Origin: Jiangella muralis
Lineage (GTDB): Bacteria; Actinomycetota; Actinomycetes; Jiangellales; Jiangellaceae
Reading direction: 5' to 3'
DNA length: 64,000 nucleotides
Assembly: GCF_001270745.1 (NCBI RefSeq)
Contig: NZ_LFXL01000039.1
Location: forward strand, 21,468 to 85,467
Part shown: positions 51,357 through 59,068 of the stretch, one piece after another
Layout of the letters: every line of letters starts with the position of its first letter
Numbering within the stretch: position 1 is the first letter of the stretch
The notes under the pieces: model-generated
The model's database searches: none
The model's input: the letters and a program-made list of their open reading frames with translations, nothing else
What the model was told of the DNA's origin: nothing
Translations under genes and position numbers: made by a program

Positions 51357-51764
51357 GTGGGGGCGACGGACATCTACGAGAACTTCGCCAAGCTCGCCGC
51401 TTGGGTGAAGGAGTCGGGCGGCATGCTCACGATCCAGATGGGCGCGCTGCGCAACTACGTCGAGGCGGGCCGACTCGACGTTGGGCCTCGCAGGCAGATC
51501 AAGGAGAACCTCGACCGGCACGGCCTGATGGCGACGACGGAACTCAAGCGCGAGCAAGAGGACTGGGTGTTGATCATCGAGAAGAACGGCCCGGTCCACA
51601 CGATCATGAGCGCGATCAACCACCCGTGGCAGAACTCCGACGAGCGGATCGAGAACGCGGCATTGCAGATCGCGCCCGTCAAGGAGGAACTCGCCGAACT
51701 CCGCGAGATCGTCAGTCAGGTGTGGGCGCTGACCAAGGGCTACTACGAGGAAGACGACGAGTGA
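51357..51764 (+). CDS. Element protein of unknown function (135 residues)
   Basis: Starts with GTG after a strong TTGGAGGAAAC site. MGATDIYENFAKLAAWVKESGGMLTI is followed by a helix-rich part (LRNYVEAGRLDVGPRRQIKENLDRHGL) that looks like a degenerate helix-turn-helix, a strand pair (EDWVLIIEKNGP) and a C-terminal helix PVKEELAELREIVSQVWAL. DNA binding is possible. It is coupled by a GTGA overlap to the GIY-YIG gene. Confidence 0.65.
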   Translation: MGATDIYENFAKLAAWVKESGGMLTIQMGALRNYVEAGRLDVGPRRQIKENLDRHGLMATTELKREQEDWVLIIEKNGPVHTIMSAINHPWQNSDERIENAALQIAPVKEELAELREIVSQVWALTKGYYEEDDE

Positions 51765-52150
51765 TCATGCCGACCGCTCCCGCTGGCAAGCTCGGCACGG
51801 TCTACGTGCTGCATTTCGACCGGCCGACCATCGTGCACGACGCCGACAACGGGCATGTCCAACCGACCACGCACTACGTCGGCTGGACCGGTCGGACGGT
51901 TAGAGAGCGTGTGCGGGAGCACGCCGTGCCGGGCGACGTCACGGTCGCTCTAAAGCAGCCCGGGACCACCGACGACGAGGCGCGGTTCAAGCGGACCGGC
52001 CGATGCCCGCATTGCGGTACGCCGCTTGCCGCTGAATGCCTGTTCGCGGTGCCCGACGATGACGTCACGCAGCGGGACGGGTGGCTGTTCGCGTTCCTGA
52101 ACGGCGAGATCGATGCGCCCGAGTGGCTCGACCGGGACGCCGAGAGCTGA
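51761..52150 (+). CDS. GIY-YIG-like nuclease domain protein
   Basis: 129 residues. GTVYVLHFDRP and THYVGWTGRTVRERVREHA together match the GIY-YIG core (VYVL...HYVG-T...R...H), with a 20-residue insert between. A CPHCG-type knuckle lies near residue 83 (RCPHCGTPLAAECLF). Acidic residues near the end (GWLFAFLNGEIDAPEW) may include the catalytic Glu. It could be a homing, repair or defence nuclease of the element. The GTG gives a 4-base overlap; an ATG two codons on is an alternative. Confidence 0.68.
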   Translation: MIMPTAPAGKLGTVYVLHFDRPTIVHDADNGHVQPTTHYVGWTGRTVRERVREHAVPGDVTVALKQPGTTDDEARFKRTGRCPHCGTPLAAECLFAVPDDDVTQRDGWLFAFLNGEIDAPEWLDRDAES

Positions 52151-52170
52151 CCTCGCCCGTCGCCAACACG

Positions 52171-52205
52171 ACGACCCCCGGCCACACATGGTGGCCGGGG
52201 GTCGT
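52171..52205. terminator. Bidirectional terminator between GIY-YIG and capsid genes
   Basis: ACGACCCCCGGCCAC and its exact inverse form a perfect 15-bp stem with a 5-base loop (acatg), between convergent genes. The strongest simple hairpin in the element. Confidence 0.85.
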
Positions 52206-52315
52206 TCGTTCGGCGCTGGTCGGTCTCAGCAGGGCGGAGCTGGCCCGCTCGCGGCCATCGATCGCCTCGCGATGTTCGGCGACGCGAGGCGCGACGTTGA
52301 CGCCGGATCGAGGGG

Positions 52316-53938
52316 TTACGCCGTCGTCGGGACGTCGAGCAGACGGAACGCCTGCGGGACGACAACGTCAGACCCGGTGCGGTACCAGAGGAACGCGCCG
52401 CGCTGGCCGGTCGGGCGGCCGTTGGCGCCGACGAGGTTCGGAACGAACTCCATCGTGCTGCCGATCCGGTCGACGATCACGAAATTCGTGAAGTCGCCAT
52501 AGACGAGCAGGTAGTTGTTCGCCGTCGCGGCGGCGTTGACCGCCCCGTCCATGTTGCTGATTTCGTTGAGCGGCTTGCGCAGGAGCTGACCCTGCGACAC
52601 CTCCGGGTAGCGAAGTGCGCCGTTCGTCGTCTCGAACGCGCCAATCGCGTTGATGGTGGCGATGTGGGCGCCCCACTGCGCACGAGCGGAGAACCGGGCC
52701 GGTAGCGCGTTCTGCAACAGCAACGGGTCGCCGACGGCGAGCGCCTCCGTGCCCCCGCCGTTGATCTCGCTCGCGGTGCCGGCCAACGCGGTAATGACGC
52801 CGCGAGGCTGACCCGTTCCCGATCCGGTCGTGTAGGCCGCGAGCTGGTGGTTGGCGGCGGCGTCGACCAACACGTTCGTCAGCTCGCCGAGGAAGTTCAC
52901 CGCATCCATGCCGATTTCATAGGAGTACGGGACAAAGACGTCGCCGAAGTGCACCGGGATCGGGGCGTCGTCGACTGTCGGGGCGCCGTCGGCGGCCTGC
53001 GCAGCTTCGGCCTTCCACTCGGCCGTGGCGCCCGCGCTGGTGACGCCCTGCCACGTGTCGGTGGTCGTCTGGACGACGCGGCTGATCTGGCGAAGCGGGT
53101 TGATGCTGCCGTCGCTGGTGAGCATGATCGCCGGGTCCAGCGTCAGCGGCACCATGAATCCGCCGTTGGCGTCCGTGAGGCTCATCGCCGTGCGCACCTC
53201 AGCCACGGCCTGAAAGGCGCGGTGCTCGTCGGGCGTCCACAGCAGGTGGCCGCGCGTCGGGTCGGCGCACAGCTTCGCGAACGCACTGCGGTAGGCCGGG
53301 TCGCCCGCCGCGACCGCCCACCGGGCCGCGATGCTGCGGTCACGCTCCGGGCCGTCCGTCACGAGCCGCTCGACCTTCGAGGCGGCGTGGTCGGGCAGCG
53401 TCTTGCTGCGGACCGCCGCGTCAACGGTGCGCATCGCGGCGTCGCGGAGCTGACCACCCGCGCCGGGCAGGAGCGGGTGAAGCCCGCCGCGCTCGTGGGC
53501 GCTGTGACCCTCGACGTCGGCGGGATCGGGGTCGGCCTTGCTGCCCTCGGTGAGGTACCGGCCGGATCGAATCAGGTTCATGACGTCCTCACGTCGGTTG
53601 TTGCGCGTCTCGAACGGCGCAAGACTGCTGTCGATCTTGTCGACGCGCCGAACGATGTTCTCGGCGCGCTGGCGCTGGCCCTCCGGCCACTTGTCCTCGT
53701 TGTCGCCGTGACGGACCGCGATGCCCGCCAGCTCACCGCACGCCCGCGCCCGAGCGTCGATCAGCTCGCCGACGTCGTCGGGCACGCGCACCGGCTCGAA
53801 CCGGTCGGCGTTCTCGCGAACGGCCCAGTTGTCGGCCCGGAGCAGCTCGCCGCGCTTGACCATGACTGTCCGGTCGCCGGACGGCCGGCTGTGATCGTTG
53901 AAGGTGTACGCGCCGAGCGCGCGCACGTAGTCGGACAT
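52316..53938 (-). CDS. HK97-fold phage major capsid protein
   Basis: 540 residues with GGGGAG before the ATG. Residues 1-230 are charged and helical, like a delta/scaffold domain; the rest follows HK97-type capsids: MSLTDANGGFMVPLTLDPAIM, INPLRQISRVVQTTTDTWQGVT, PYSYEIGMDAVNFLGELTNVLVDAAANHQLAAYTTGSG, GQPRGVITAL and GDFTNFVIVDRIGSTMEFVPNLVG. The long N-terminal part argues against an encapsulin. No protease, portal or terminase gene is next to it, which is unusual for this family. Confidence 0.9.
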   Translation of the reverse strand: MSDYVRALGAYTFNDHSRPSGDRTVMVKRGELLRADNWAVRENADRFEPVRVPDDVGELIDARARACGELAGIAVRHGDNEDKWPEGQRQRAENIVRRVDKIDSSLAPFETRNNRREDVMNLIRSGRYLTEGSKADPDPADVEGHSAHERGGLHPLLPGAGGQLRDAAMRTVDAAVRSKTLPDHAASKVERLVTDGPERDRSIAARWAVAAGDPAYRSAFAKLCADPTRGHLLWTPDEHRAFQAVAEVRTAMSLTDANGGFMVPLTLDPAIMLTSDGSINPLRQISRVVQTTTDTWQGVTSAGATAEWKAEAAQAADGAPTVDDAPIPVHFGDVFVPYSYEIGMDAVNFLGELTNVLVDAAANHQLAAYTTGSGTGQPRGVITALAGTASEINGGGTEALAVGDPLLLQNALPARFSARAQWGAHIATINAIGAFETTNGALRYPEVSQGQLLRKPLNEISNMDGAVNAAATANNYLLVYGDFTNFVIVDRIGSTMEFVPNLVGANGRPTGQRGAFLWYRTGSDVVVPQAFRLLDVPTTA

Positions 53939-54133
53939 AGGGATCTCCCCTGGTCAGAGCATGAATGAGTGACTGATCACGCGAACCGCGAGGAGCGCCT
54001 AACGCTGCTGGCGGACGAATCCGGCCGGGCGGCCTCCCGCGTCCTGGCGAGCGCCCTCCACGGGTGCTGGCCGACGACGGGACCGCGAACGCGGCCGGTT
54101 GCGTCTACGTGACCACTGTAACGCGATGACCGG

Positions 54134-54430
54134 TTACGCCGTCCAGTCGTCGGGCAGCCGGTCCGGCACGGGCGGCAGCTCGCCGACCATGACGAGCGGG
54201 TCGCTACCGGCCAGCGCCTCACGCGGGACAACCGCGATCACCCGGCCAGCCCACCCGATCCGCACATCGTGCGGATCGCCGGCCTCGATCGCGATCCCGT
54301 CGGGCACGCCGAGCGCACGTGCCTCGTCGACCGCGACGTCTCGCAGGTCGGCGGGGAGGCCGTCGATGAACGCTTGCGCGAGCTGCCGAGCGCGCTCGAC
54401 CTGGTGCGGCGTGAGTTCGTAGATCGTCAT
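54134..54430 (-). CDS. Small element protein upstream of the capsid gene
   Basis: 98 residues from an ATG eight bases after GGAAGG. A helix LTPHQVERARQLAQAFIDGLPADLRDVAVDEARALG leads into strands VRIGWAGRVIAVVP and an acidic Pro-rich end. It precedes the capsid gene by 195 bases on the same strand. It may be a capsid-associated or regulatory protein, but no family is recognised. Confidence 0.65.
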   Translation of the reverse strand: MTIYELTPHQVERARQLAQAFIDGLPADLRDVAVDEARALGVPDGIAIEAGDPHDVRIGWAGRVIAVVPREALAGSDPLVMVGELPPVPDRLPDDWTA

Positions 54431-55123
54431 TGCGTGGTCCTTCCGCGTGTGCGAATGAAATTGATCTTTGGGCCTATTTGCGGCGCGAATAAAACCCTCG
54501 ACTGGGCCGGGGTCTTGAAGGGCGTTGATCGTTCCCGGAAGCGAGGTGTCCCCCCGGTCCGCGTGCCCGTAGCTGGCGCTGTGCACGGCGTGGAGCGCTG
54601 AACGCGGGTCGCCGCGACCCATCGACCGGCGAGACGGAACAGCGAGCCGCACAGGGCCGCGTAGGGCTTCGCGGTGCTCGTGTTGTCGAGGCGTCGACGC
54701 GAGGTCGATCGAGCTTCGACGCTGCGACGCTGACGAGGACGGCGGCGCCTGGCCCGTGCCAGCACCGGGCGCGCCCTGCCGCCCGGCCCCCGCTGGTCGA
54801 GCGGAACAGCGAGCGCGCAACCCAGCTCGACGGCGCGGCGAGAGCGTCGACCACGGGCCAGCCACGGGCAGGCAGCACGCCCCCGGCTGAACGACCCCGG
54901 CAGTAGTGGCCGGGGATCGACGCCCGTGTCGCCGTGTCGCTGGCGAGACAGCCACCCGGCCACGAGGGCGCCCCTCGATCGATGCCCCCCGTGCGTCGAC
55001 GGCGCCCCCGTCGAAACGAGGGGGCCGGGGTAGGTGCACGCCCCCCTGGGATCGAACGCCTCACGATCAAGGCGGCCCCCGCCATACGCTGACGGCACAC
55101 CCCCCGATCCGAGAGGACTCGCC
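54431..55123. other. 690-bp gene-free stretch of the element
   Basis: No frame on either strand looks like protein; the long open frames are low-complexity Arg/Gly/Pro products of high GC. It holds many small palindromes (for example CCCCC/GGGGG around a GTCGAAACGA centre near 54998) and a repeated GGAACAGCGAGC near 54635 and 54800. A packaging (cos/pac) site, a transfer or replication site, or a structured RNA are options. Confidence 0.5.
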
Positions 55124-55240
55124 ATGCTCCGCACCGACCCCCGCGCCGCCGAGCTTCGCCGTCGGATGGAGCGCCGCAAGACCCGCCACAGCGGCCGGAC
55201 GGTCTACGTCGTCGAGGTGCCGAAGCCGAAGATGTGGTGA
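55124..55240 (+). CDS. 38-residue basic protein of the element
   Basis: ATG six bases after GAGAGGA, a good site. The product begins MLRTDPRAAELRRRMERRK and ends VYVVEVPKPKMW. Strongly basic helix, then a short strand. It is the only + strand gene in this half of the element. It might bind nucleic acid; no family is known. Confidence 0.55.
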   Translation: MLRTDPRAAELRRRMERRKTRHSGRTVYVVEVPKPKMW

Positions 55241-55756
55241 TCATGATTCGGCCGTCACCCGGTCGATGAGCCGACGAATCTGCCCGGCCCACCATTCCGG
55301 GCCGGGCAGACCTGTCGGCACAATGATCGTCAAGAGCATCGGTTCACCAACGCTGGACGCCCCGACGTTGAGCGCGGTCACGCCACAGACCTTCTTGTCG
55401 TAGATCACCGCATCAGCATTCGATGCCGCCCACGCGATGCCGGGGTGCACGGCGCGAAGTTCGTCGTCGACCTCCTTGAAGTCGTCGACGACCCTCGATC
55501 CCGCCACGACCGCCGGGCGGCATCGATGGTGCAATGCCGCGTACGAGATCGCAGGCGCAATCATTAGGGCAGTTCGGGAGAGTATTCCTGCCATGTGATA
55601 GCGCGCCGCGACGTATGCGGCGGACACTTCCGGCCATTCCTCTTCGGGGACTTCATCCCCTGTTACGCCGGGCGCCTCTAGCTCGATCTCGAAATGGTTG
55701 TCGAGAGATCCAATGGGCCGAATGCTGAGGCTGAGATCCGGCATGAACGATGTCAC
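55241..55756 (-). CDS. Element protein of unknown function (171 residues)
   Basis: GTG start overlapping the upstream stop by 4 bases; an ATG four codons on is possible. No signal peptide. PEVSAAYVAARYHMAGILSRTALMIAPAISYAALHHR is a long mostly apolar helical part, followed by a mixed domain that ends GLPGPEWWAGQIRRLIDRV. No family recognised. Converges on the 38-residue gene with no gap. Confidence 0.62.
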   Translation of the reverse strand: MTSFMPDLSLSIRPIGSLDNHFEIELEAPGVTGDEVPEEEWPEVSAAYVAARYHMAGILSRTALMIAPAISYAALHHRCRPAVVAGSRVVDDFKEVDDELRAVHPGIAWAASNADAVIYDKKVCGVTALNVGASSVGEPMLLTIIVPTGLPGPEWWAGQIRRLIDRVTAES

Positions 55757-56391
55757 GTCGACTTCCCCTCGCGCTCGTCGACGATGGTCACTTCGCCGAT
55801 CTTGAACCGGCTGTAATCGGGCACCCGGCCGATGTCGATCCTCTCGACGGCCGGCGGGCGCGCAGCGGAGGCGCCAGCCGGAGCGGAGTCGCTCGGCGAG
55901 CCGCCTTCCCTTCCCCTCCCCTCCCTAGTGGTCGGGTCGGGTCGGGACGGGACGGGAAGCCGAGAATCCTCCGGAGGATTCTCGGCAAGATTCCCGCCGG
56001 GAGTCCTGGTGGACACGTGGTTGCAGTAGCGCGGATTCGTGCAAAGCGAGTGGTCGCCGGCCTTATGGCGCCGCGTGCGCACCTTGCTCTGTCGCCAGAA
56101 CTCACGATCTCTCTCAACGTCAGCCTTCGACCGCTGATCCCGCGTGAAGTTGGCGATCCGCCACCCGTCGCCGGTTTCCATCCACAGCCCGGCCGCGACC
56201 AGCCGTTCGACGGCGCTCCCGGCGTCCGGCTCGTCGGTGACCTTGCCCAGCATGTGGCCGGGAATCTCACCGTCGGTTTCGTGTCGGCAGGACCACACAA
56301 TGCCCTCGACGTGAAGTAGCCGCACGCCTCGCGGCAGCCGAAGTAGGTCGGGGTCGTCGTTGAATCGGTCGTCGATTTTCGCCCAGGTCAT
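55753..56391 (-). CDS. Replisome-organizer-like replication protein
   Basis: 212 residues. MTWAKIDDRFNDDPDLLRLPRGVRLLHVEGIVWSCRHETDGEIPGHML is the winged-helix start seen in many actinophage replication proteins (W-KIDD-F--HP). A second helix pair follows to about residue 75 (VERLVAAGLWMETGDGWRI), then a Cys/His patch (SLCTNPRYCNHVS), then a disordered Pro/Arg linker and a short C-terminal block. It overlaps both neighbours by 4 bases. A DnaA box lies 340 bases upstream. Confidence 0.72.
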   Translation of the reverse strand: MTWAKIDDRFNDDPDLLRLPRGVRLLHVEGIVWSCRHETDGEIPGHMLGKVTDEPDAGSAVERLVAAGLWMETGDGWRIANFTRDQRSKADVERDREFWRQSKVRTRRHKAGDHSLCTNPRYCNHVSTRTPGGNLAENPPEDSRLPVPSRPDPTTREGRGREGGSPSDSAPAGASAARPPAVERIDIGRVPDYSRFKIGEVTIVDEREGKST

Positions 56392-56588
56392 GCCTCATCG
56401 GCCGCCTCGTCGGAGTCGTCCCGGACGACGACCGGCGCGAGAATCGCGCGAATCTCGGTCTGCTCGTCGGCCGATAGATCGGGCCAGCGGCGAAGAATCG
56501 AGCGGGCATAAGTGCGCGGATGATGCCGCTTCCCGGCGGCGAAGCGGCCGAGATCGGAGAACGTCACGTTCTCGGTGTCGGAGGTCAT
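56388..56588 (-). CDS. Small element protein ahead of the replication gene
   Basis: 66 residues from an ATG; its stop overlaps the replication gene start (ATGA). Helices TFSDLGRFAAGKRHHPRTYARSILRRW and SADEQTEIRAILAPVVV suggest a small helical DNA-binding or adaptor protein. It heads the operon. ATTCGCGAAT at 56609-56618, a perfect palindrome, lies in its promoter. Confidence 0.62.
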   Translation of the reverse strand: MTSDTENVTFSDLGRFAAGKRHHPRTYARSILRRWPDLSADEQTEIRAILAPVVVRDDSDEAADEA

Positions 56589-56608
56589 GGCTACTAGCTA
56601 ACGGCTAC

Positions 56609-56742
56609 ATTCGCGAATCCGTCCAGTCGGCAAACGGCCTGAGAATTCGCCTACTCTTCGCCTTCATTACGGCTGCTCAGCATGAACGCGCGAAGAAACT
56701 GACCGATTTTGCGCCCAACGCAATAAGCAACGTTTATCCACA
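56609..56742. promoter_or_regulatory. Candidate replication origin and promoter of the element
   Basis: The region has lower GC than its surroundings. TTATCCACA at 56734-56742 is a perfect DnaA box, and a looser TAACCCACA follows near 56777. ATTCGCGAAT (56609-56618) is a 10-bp palindrome near the start of the replication operon. One DnaA box alone is weak evidence for an origin. Confidence 0.45.
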
Positions 56743-56793
56743 GGCCGCACTATCCGAGTGCACAAGTCGCCCGTCGGTAACCCACAGAAAGGA

Positions 56794-56829
56794 GCCCGGC
56801 CGCCTCGCAGTCGAGCGAGGCGGCCGGGC
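56794..56829 (-). terminator. Terminator of the serine recombinase gene
   Basis: GCCCGGCCGCCTCG and CGAGGCGGCCGGGC form a perfect 14-bp stem with an 8-base loop, 21 bases past the recombinase stop codon. Confidence 0.85.
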
Positions 56830-56850
56830 GTACGGTCGGAATTGAGCTGT

Positions 56851-58299
56851 TTACCCCTTTGCCCACCGAATCCGATCGGCGACGGGGATGACCTTGTTTC
56901 GAACCGGCTTCCGCATGATGCGCGGCTGCCCGGCCATCGACGGCGACAGCATCATCGACGCGACGCGGCGCCGAGCGGCGATCGGCATCGCGTCCCAGGT
57001 CGCCTCGATGTTGGCCGTCGAGCCGCCGAGGAGGTCGCGAAGCTCCGACGGCATCGACAGCTCCCGCTCTCGTGCCTGCGCAGCCGTGAGCCGTTGCGTA
57101 AGGCCGTTCTCGACGCGCGCGGCGAATTCCAGCGACACAGCACCCGACGCGACCTTGTCGGCGAGCTGCTCGCGGTCGAGCGTGAGCTTTTCGATCTCTG
57201 CCCGCACGGCGCGGATCTCCGCGTTCTCGTTCTCGGCGGCGGTCTCCCACGAGTCGGCCTCACGGGCGAGGTAGGCGAAGACAACGCCCCGCATCGCAGC
57301 GTCCAGGGTCGGCTTGTCGATTCCGGAAATGCAGCCCTTCCCGGCACAGCGGTATTCGCCAGTCGCCTTACGCTCGTATCCAACCGTCAGGCCCGAGCCG
57401 CACACATCGCATTTCACGGCGTGCGAGAATTCGTGAGTGAGCTTGCCAGCATTCGGAGACGCGACCCGGTCAGGACCGGTGAGAATCCGCTGCACGGCGG
57501 CCCACGTCTCGCGGTCGACAATGGCGGGCCAATTGCCGTCGAACTCCTTGCCCTTGTTGATCCGTAGCGCCGTATAGACCGGCCGCGTGAGCATGCCCCG
57601 GAGCGTTTGGTGCGAGAGCACCTTTCCGGAGCGGGAGCGAATTCCGCGCTGCTCGAAATCACGCGTGATCGAGGCGAGCGTGTTTCCCTCACGGACGCGG
57701 CGGAACAGCTCGCGAACGATCGGCGCTTCGCTCTCGTCGATCTCCGTGCCAATGAGCTTCCCCGTGGCCGGGTCGTACACCTTGCGATATCCGTAGCTCG
57801 TCTGGCCGCCGTGCATCTTTCCGTCCCGCGCTGCCTGTGCCATGCCGCGATTCACCCGCTCCTTGATCTTCCACGCCTCTTTCTCGGCGTCGTTGGCACT
57901 GCCGATGAGGTCATGCCGGTCGTTCCCGTTAGCCGGGTCGTATAGCCGGTCATCCTCGGTGACGAGAACGCGCTTCCCCTGCTCGGCGAGGACGTCGATC
58001 AGGAGCACCCATTCGCCGACTCGCCGCGACCCACGCGACGACTCCCACAGCACGAGCACGTCATCGGTGAACCGCCCGTTCAGCAGGTCACCCATGAGTT
58101 CGTCGTAACCTTCGCGAACCTTCGTGGCGTAGCGGCTGGCGCTGCGGTCGTTGTCGACGTACGCCCGGTCGGCGAGCGTGATGCCGTGACCAGCGCATGC
58201 GTGCTGGTTGTCGTGCTGCTGGCCCGCGATCGAACGATCCTTCTTGACGCTGGACCGCACGTACTGGCGGCCGGTCAGCGTGTCGGCGATGATGGTCAT
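56851..58299 (-). CDS. Large serine recombinase (integrase)
   Basis: 482 residues. Catalytic domain with Tyr13-x-Arg15-x-Ser17 (YVRSSVKKDRS), VLWESSRGSRR and a long helix EKEAWKIKERVNRGMAQAARDG. The recombinase domain follows (GYRKVYDP, IVRELFRRVREGNTLASITRDFEQRGIRSRSG), then the zinc ribbon CDVCGSG...CAGKGC and a C-terminal coiled coil (NENAEIRAVRAEIEKLTLDREQLADKV). Large serine integrases need only short attB/attP sites. It lies 83 bases inside the right flank, as expected for the integrase of this element. Confidence 0.94.
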   Translation of the reverse strand: MTIIADTLTGRQYVRSSVKKDRSIAGQQHDNQHACAGHGITLADRAYVDNDRSASRYATKVREGYDELMGDLLNGRFTDDVLVLWESSRGSRRVGEWVLLIDVLAEQGKRVLVTEDDRLYDPANGNDRHDLIGSANDAEKEAWKIKERVNRGMAQAARDGKMHGGQTSYGYRKVYDPATGKLIGTEIDESEAPIVRELFRRVREGNTLASITRDFEQRGIRSRSGKVLSHQTLRGMLTRPVYTALRINKGKEFDGNWPAIVDRETWAAVQRILTGPDRVASPNAGKLTHEFSHAVKCDVCGSGLTVGYERKATGEYRCAGKGCISGIDKPTLDAAMRGVVFAYLAREADSWETAAENENAEIRAVRAEIEKLTLDREQLADKVASGAVSLEFAARVENGLTQRLTAAQARERELSMPSELRDLLGGSTANIEATWDAMPIAARRRVASMMLSPSMAGQPRIMRKPVRNKVIPVADRIRWAKG

Positions 58300-58382
58300 T
58301 GCTGGGCTCCGTTCCTTCTTGGCGGTTGGTACGGAGTCCAGCCTACATGACTAGCGCGCAACGGCTCTATAGCAGCCCAAAA

Positions 58383-58397
58383 GGTTGATGATCATGG
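58383..58397. other. Right attachment half-site (attR flank)
   Basis: GGTTGATGATCATGG, the exact inverse of the left flank at 49607-49621. Four A bases precede it. On the inside, CTATAGCAGC at 58365-58374 mirrors GCTGTCATAG near 49629, giving a candidate attP arm pair. Confidence 0.6.
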
Positions 58398-58418
58398 TGT
58401 AGTCATCCTCGTCGGCGG

Positions 58419-58733
58419 CTACTCGCTCGGGGGCGTCGAGACGATGGTCGGCTGCTCGTCAGGGTCGCGCGGCGGGCCGAGCTCGCAGAGGACGGCGGTC
58501 ATGGTGGCGCCGATCTCCTCGGCCGCGCGCATGGCCGCCTCGTACTCGTCCTGGCACTCCGGCGCCATCTGATAGCCGAACGGCATCGGCTGGTCGGGAG
58601 CCGCCGTCGGCGCGGGTTCGTCGACGCCGTCCCAGCCAATGGCGTCGGGCGACCAGGACGCCACCTGGAGGGCCGCGGCGACAGCGAGCGCGCCACCGAC
58701 CACCGCCCCCAGCGCCACGCGTCCGCGATGCAT
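58419..58733 (-). CDS. Small secreted or anchored protein, paralogue A
   Basis: 104 residues. MHRGRVALGAVVGGALAVAAALQVASWSPDAIGWDG gives one membrane segment or signal, then an acidic domain with two Cys (PECQDEYEAAMRAAEEIGATMTAVLCE) that may pair. The ATG shares a base with the stop of the paralogue upstream. Function unknown. It ends 22 bases from the element's right flank. Confidence 0.65.
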   Translation of the reverse strand: MHRGRVALGAVVGGALAVAAALQVASWSPDAIGWDGVDEPAPTAAPDQPMPFGYQMAPECQDEYEAAMRAAEEIGATMTAVLCELGPPRDPDEQPTIVSTPPSE

Positions 58734-58993
58734 CAGCCGTCCTCGGCGCAGGCGTACGCCGTCGCGCCGGCCGGGTCGGCCGTGCGCATGGCCGCCTCGA
58801 TCCGCTCCAGGCACTCCGACTGGATCGTGGCGTCGGCGGGCAGCGGCCGCGGCGTCGGTGTGTGCGGCGGCAGCGCCGGGCCGTAACCGTCCCAGCCGGT
58901 GGGGTCGGGCGTCCACGACGCCACCTGGAGCGCGGCGGCGAGGGCGAGCGCGCCACCGACCACGGCGCCCAATGCTGCCCGCCCACGGTGCAT
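58733..58993 (-). CDS. Small secreted or anchored protein, paralogue B
   Basis: 86 residues. Its first 36 residues are nearly the same as those of the gene downstream (MHRGRAALGAVVGGALALAAALQVASW then PDPTGWDG), and it keeps the two Cys (SECLERIEAAMRTADPAGATAYACAEDG). A local tandem duplication is evident. No ribosome site before the ATG. It is divergent from the DeoR regulator. Confidence 0.62.
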   Translation of the reverse strand: MHRGRAALGAVVGGALALAAALQVASWTPDPTGWDGYGPALPPHTPTPRPLPADATIQSECLERIEAAMRTADPAGATAYACAEDG

Positions 58994-59026
58994 TGGCACA
59001 GGCTACAGCGCAGAGCGTGCTAGCGT

Positions 59027-59055
59027 GATCGCACACGATCGCACAGGTTCACACA
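59027..59055. promoter_or_regulatory. Triple direct repeat before the deoR-gal operon
   Basis: GATCGCACA at 59027 and 59037 and GTTCACACA at 59047 repeat with a 10-base period, one helical turn, ending 13 bases before the DeoR ATG. DeoR-family repressors often bind tandem direct repeats, so autoregulation of the operon is likely. Confidence 0.55.
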
Positions 59056-59068
59056 GAAGGGCACGGAC

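Larger units (their letters stand above)
49622..58382. mobile_element. 8.8-kb integrated element with serine recombinase and lone capsid gene
   Basis: Limits come from the inverted flanks. Just inside the ends, GCTGTCATAG (left) and CTATAGCAGC (right) are near-inverse, as expected of attP arms once the ends join in a circle. Cargo: an RHH regulator, seven + strand small genes, a GIY-YIG protein among them, an HK97 major capsid protein, a replisome-organizer-like protein, several orphans and a large serine recombinase. No portal, terminase, protease, tail or lysis gene is seen. A capsid-encoding phage satellite or a remnant prophage are the two readings. Confidence 0.8.

Noticed and set aside
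52316..53938. Reading the capsid gene as an encapsulin shell protein
   Set aside because: Length is about twice that of most encapsulins, a long N-terminal scaffold-like region is present, and no cargo enzyme gene is adjacent.
53969..54112. A 47-codon + strand frame (begins MTDHANREERLTLL) between the capsid and the 98-residue gene
   Set aside because: The first half looks protein-like, but there is no ribosome site, it faces the capsid leader, and the tail is low-complexity.
54134..55039. Extension of the 98-residue gene to a 301-residue frame
   Set aside because: The added part is Arg/Pro/Ala low-complexity, and a good ribosome site precedes the internal ATG at 54430.
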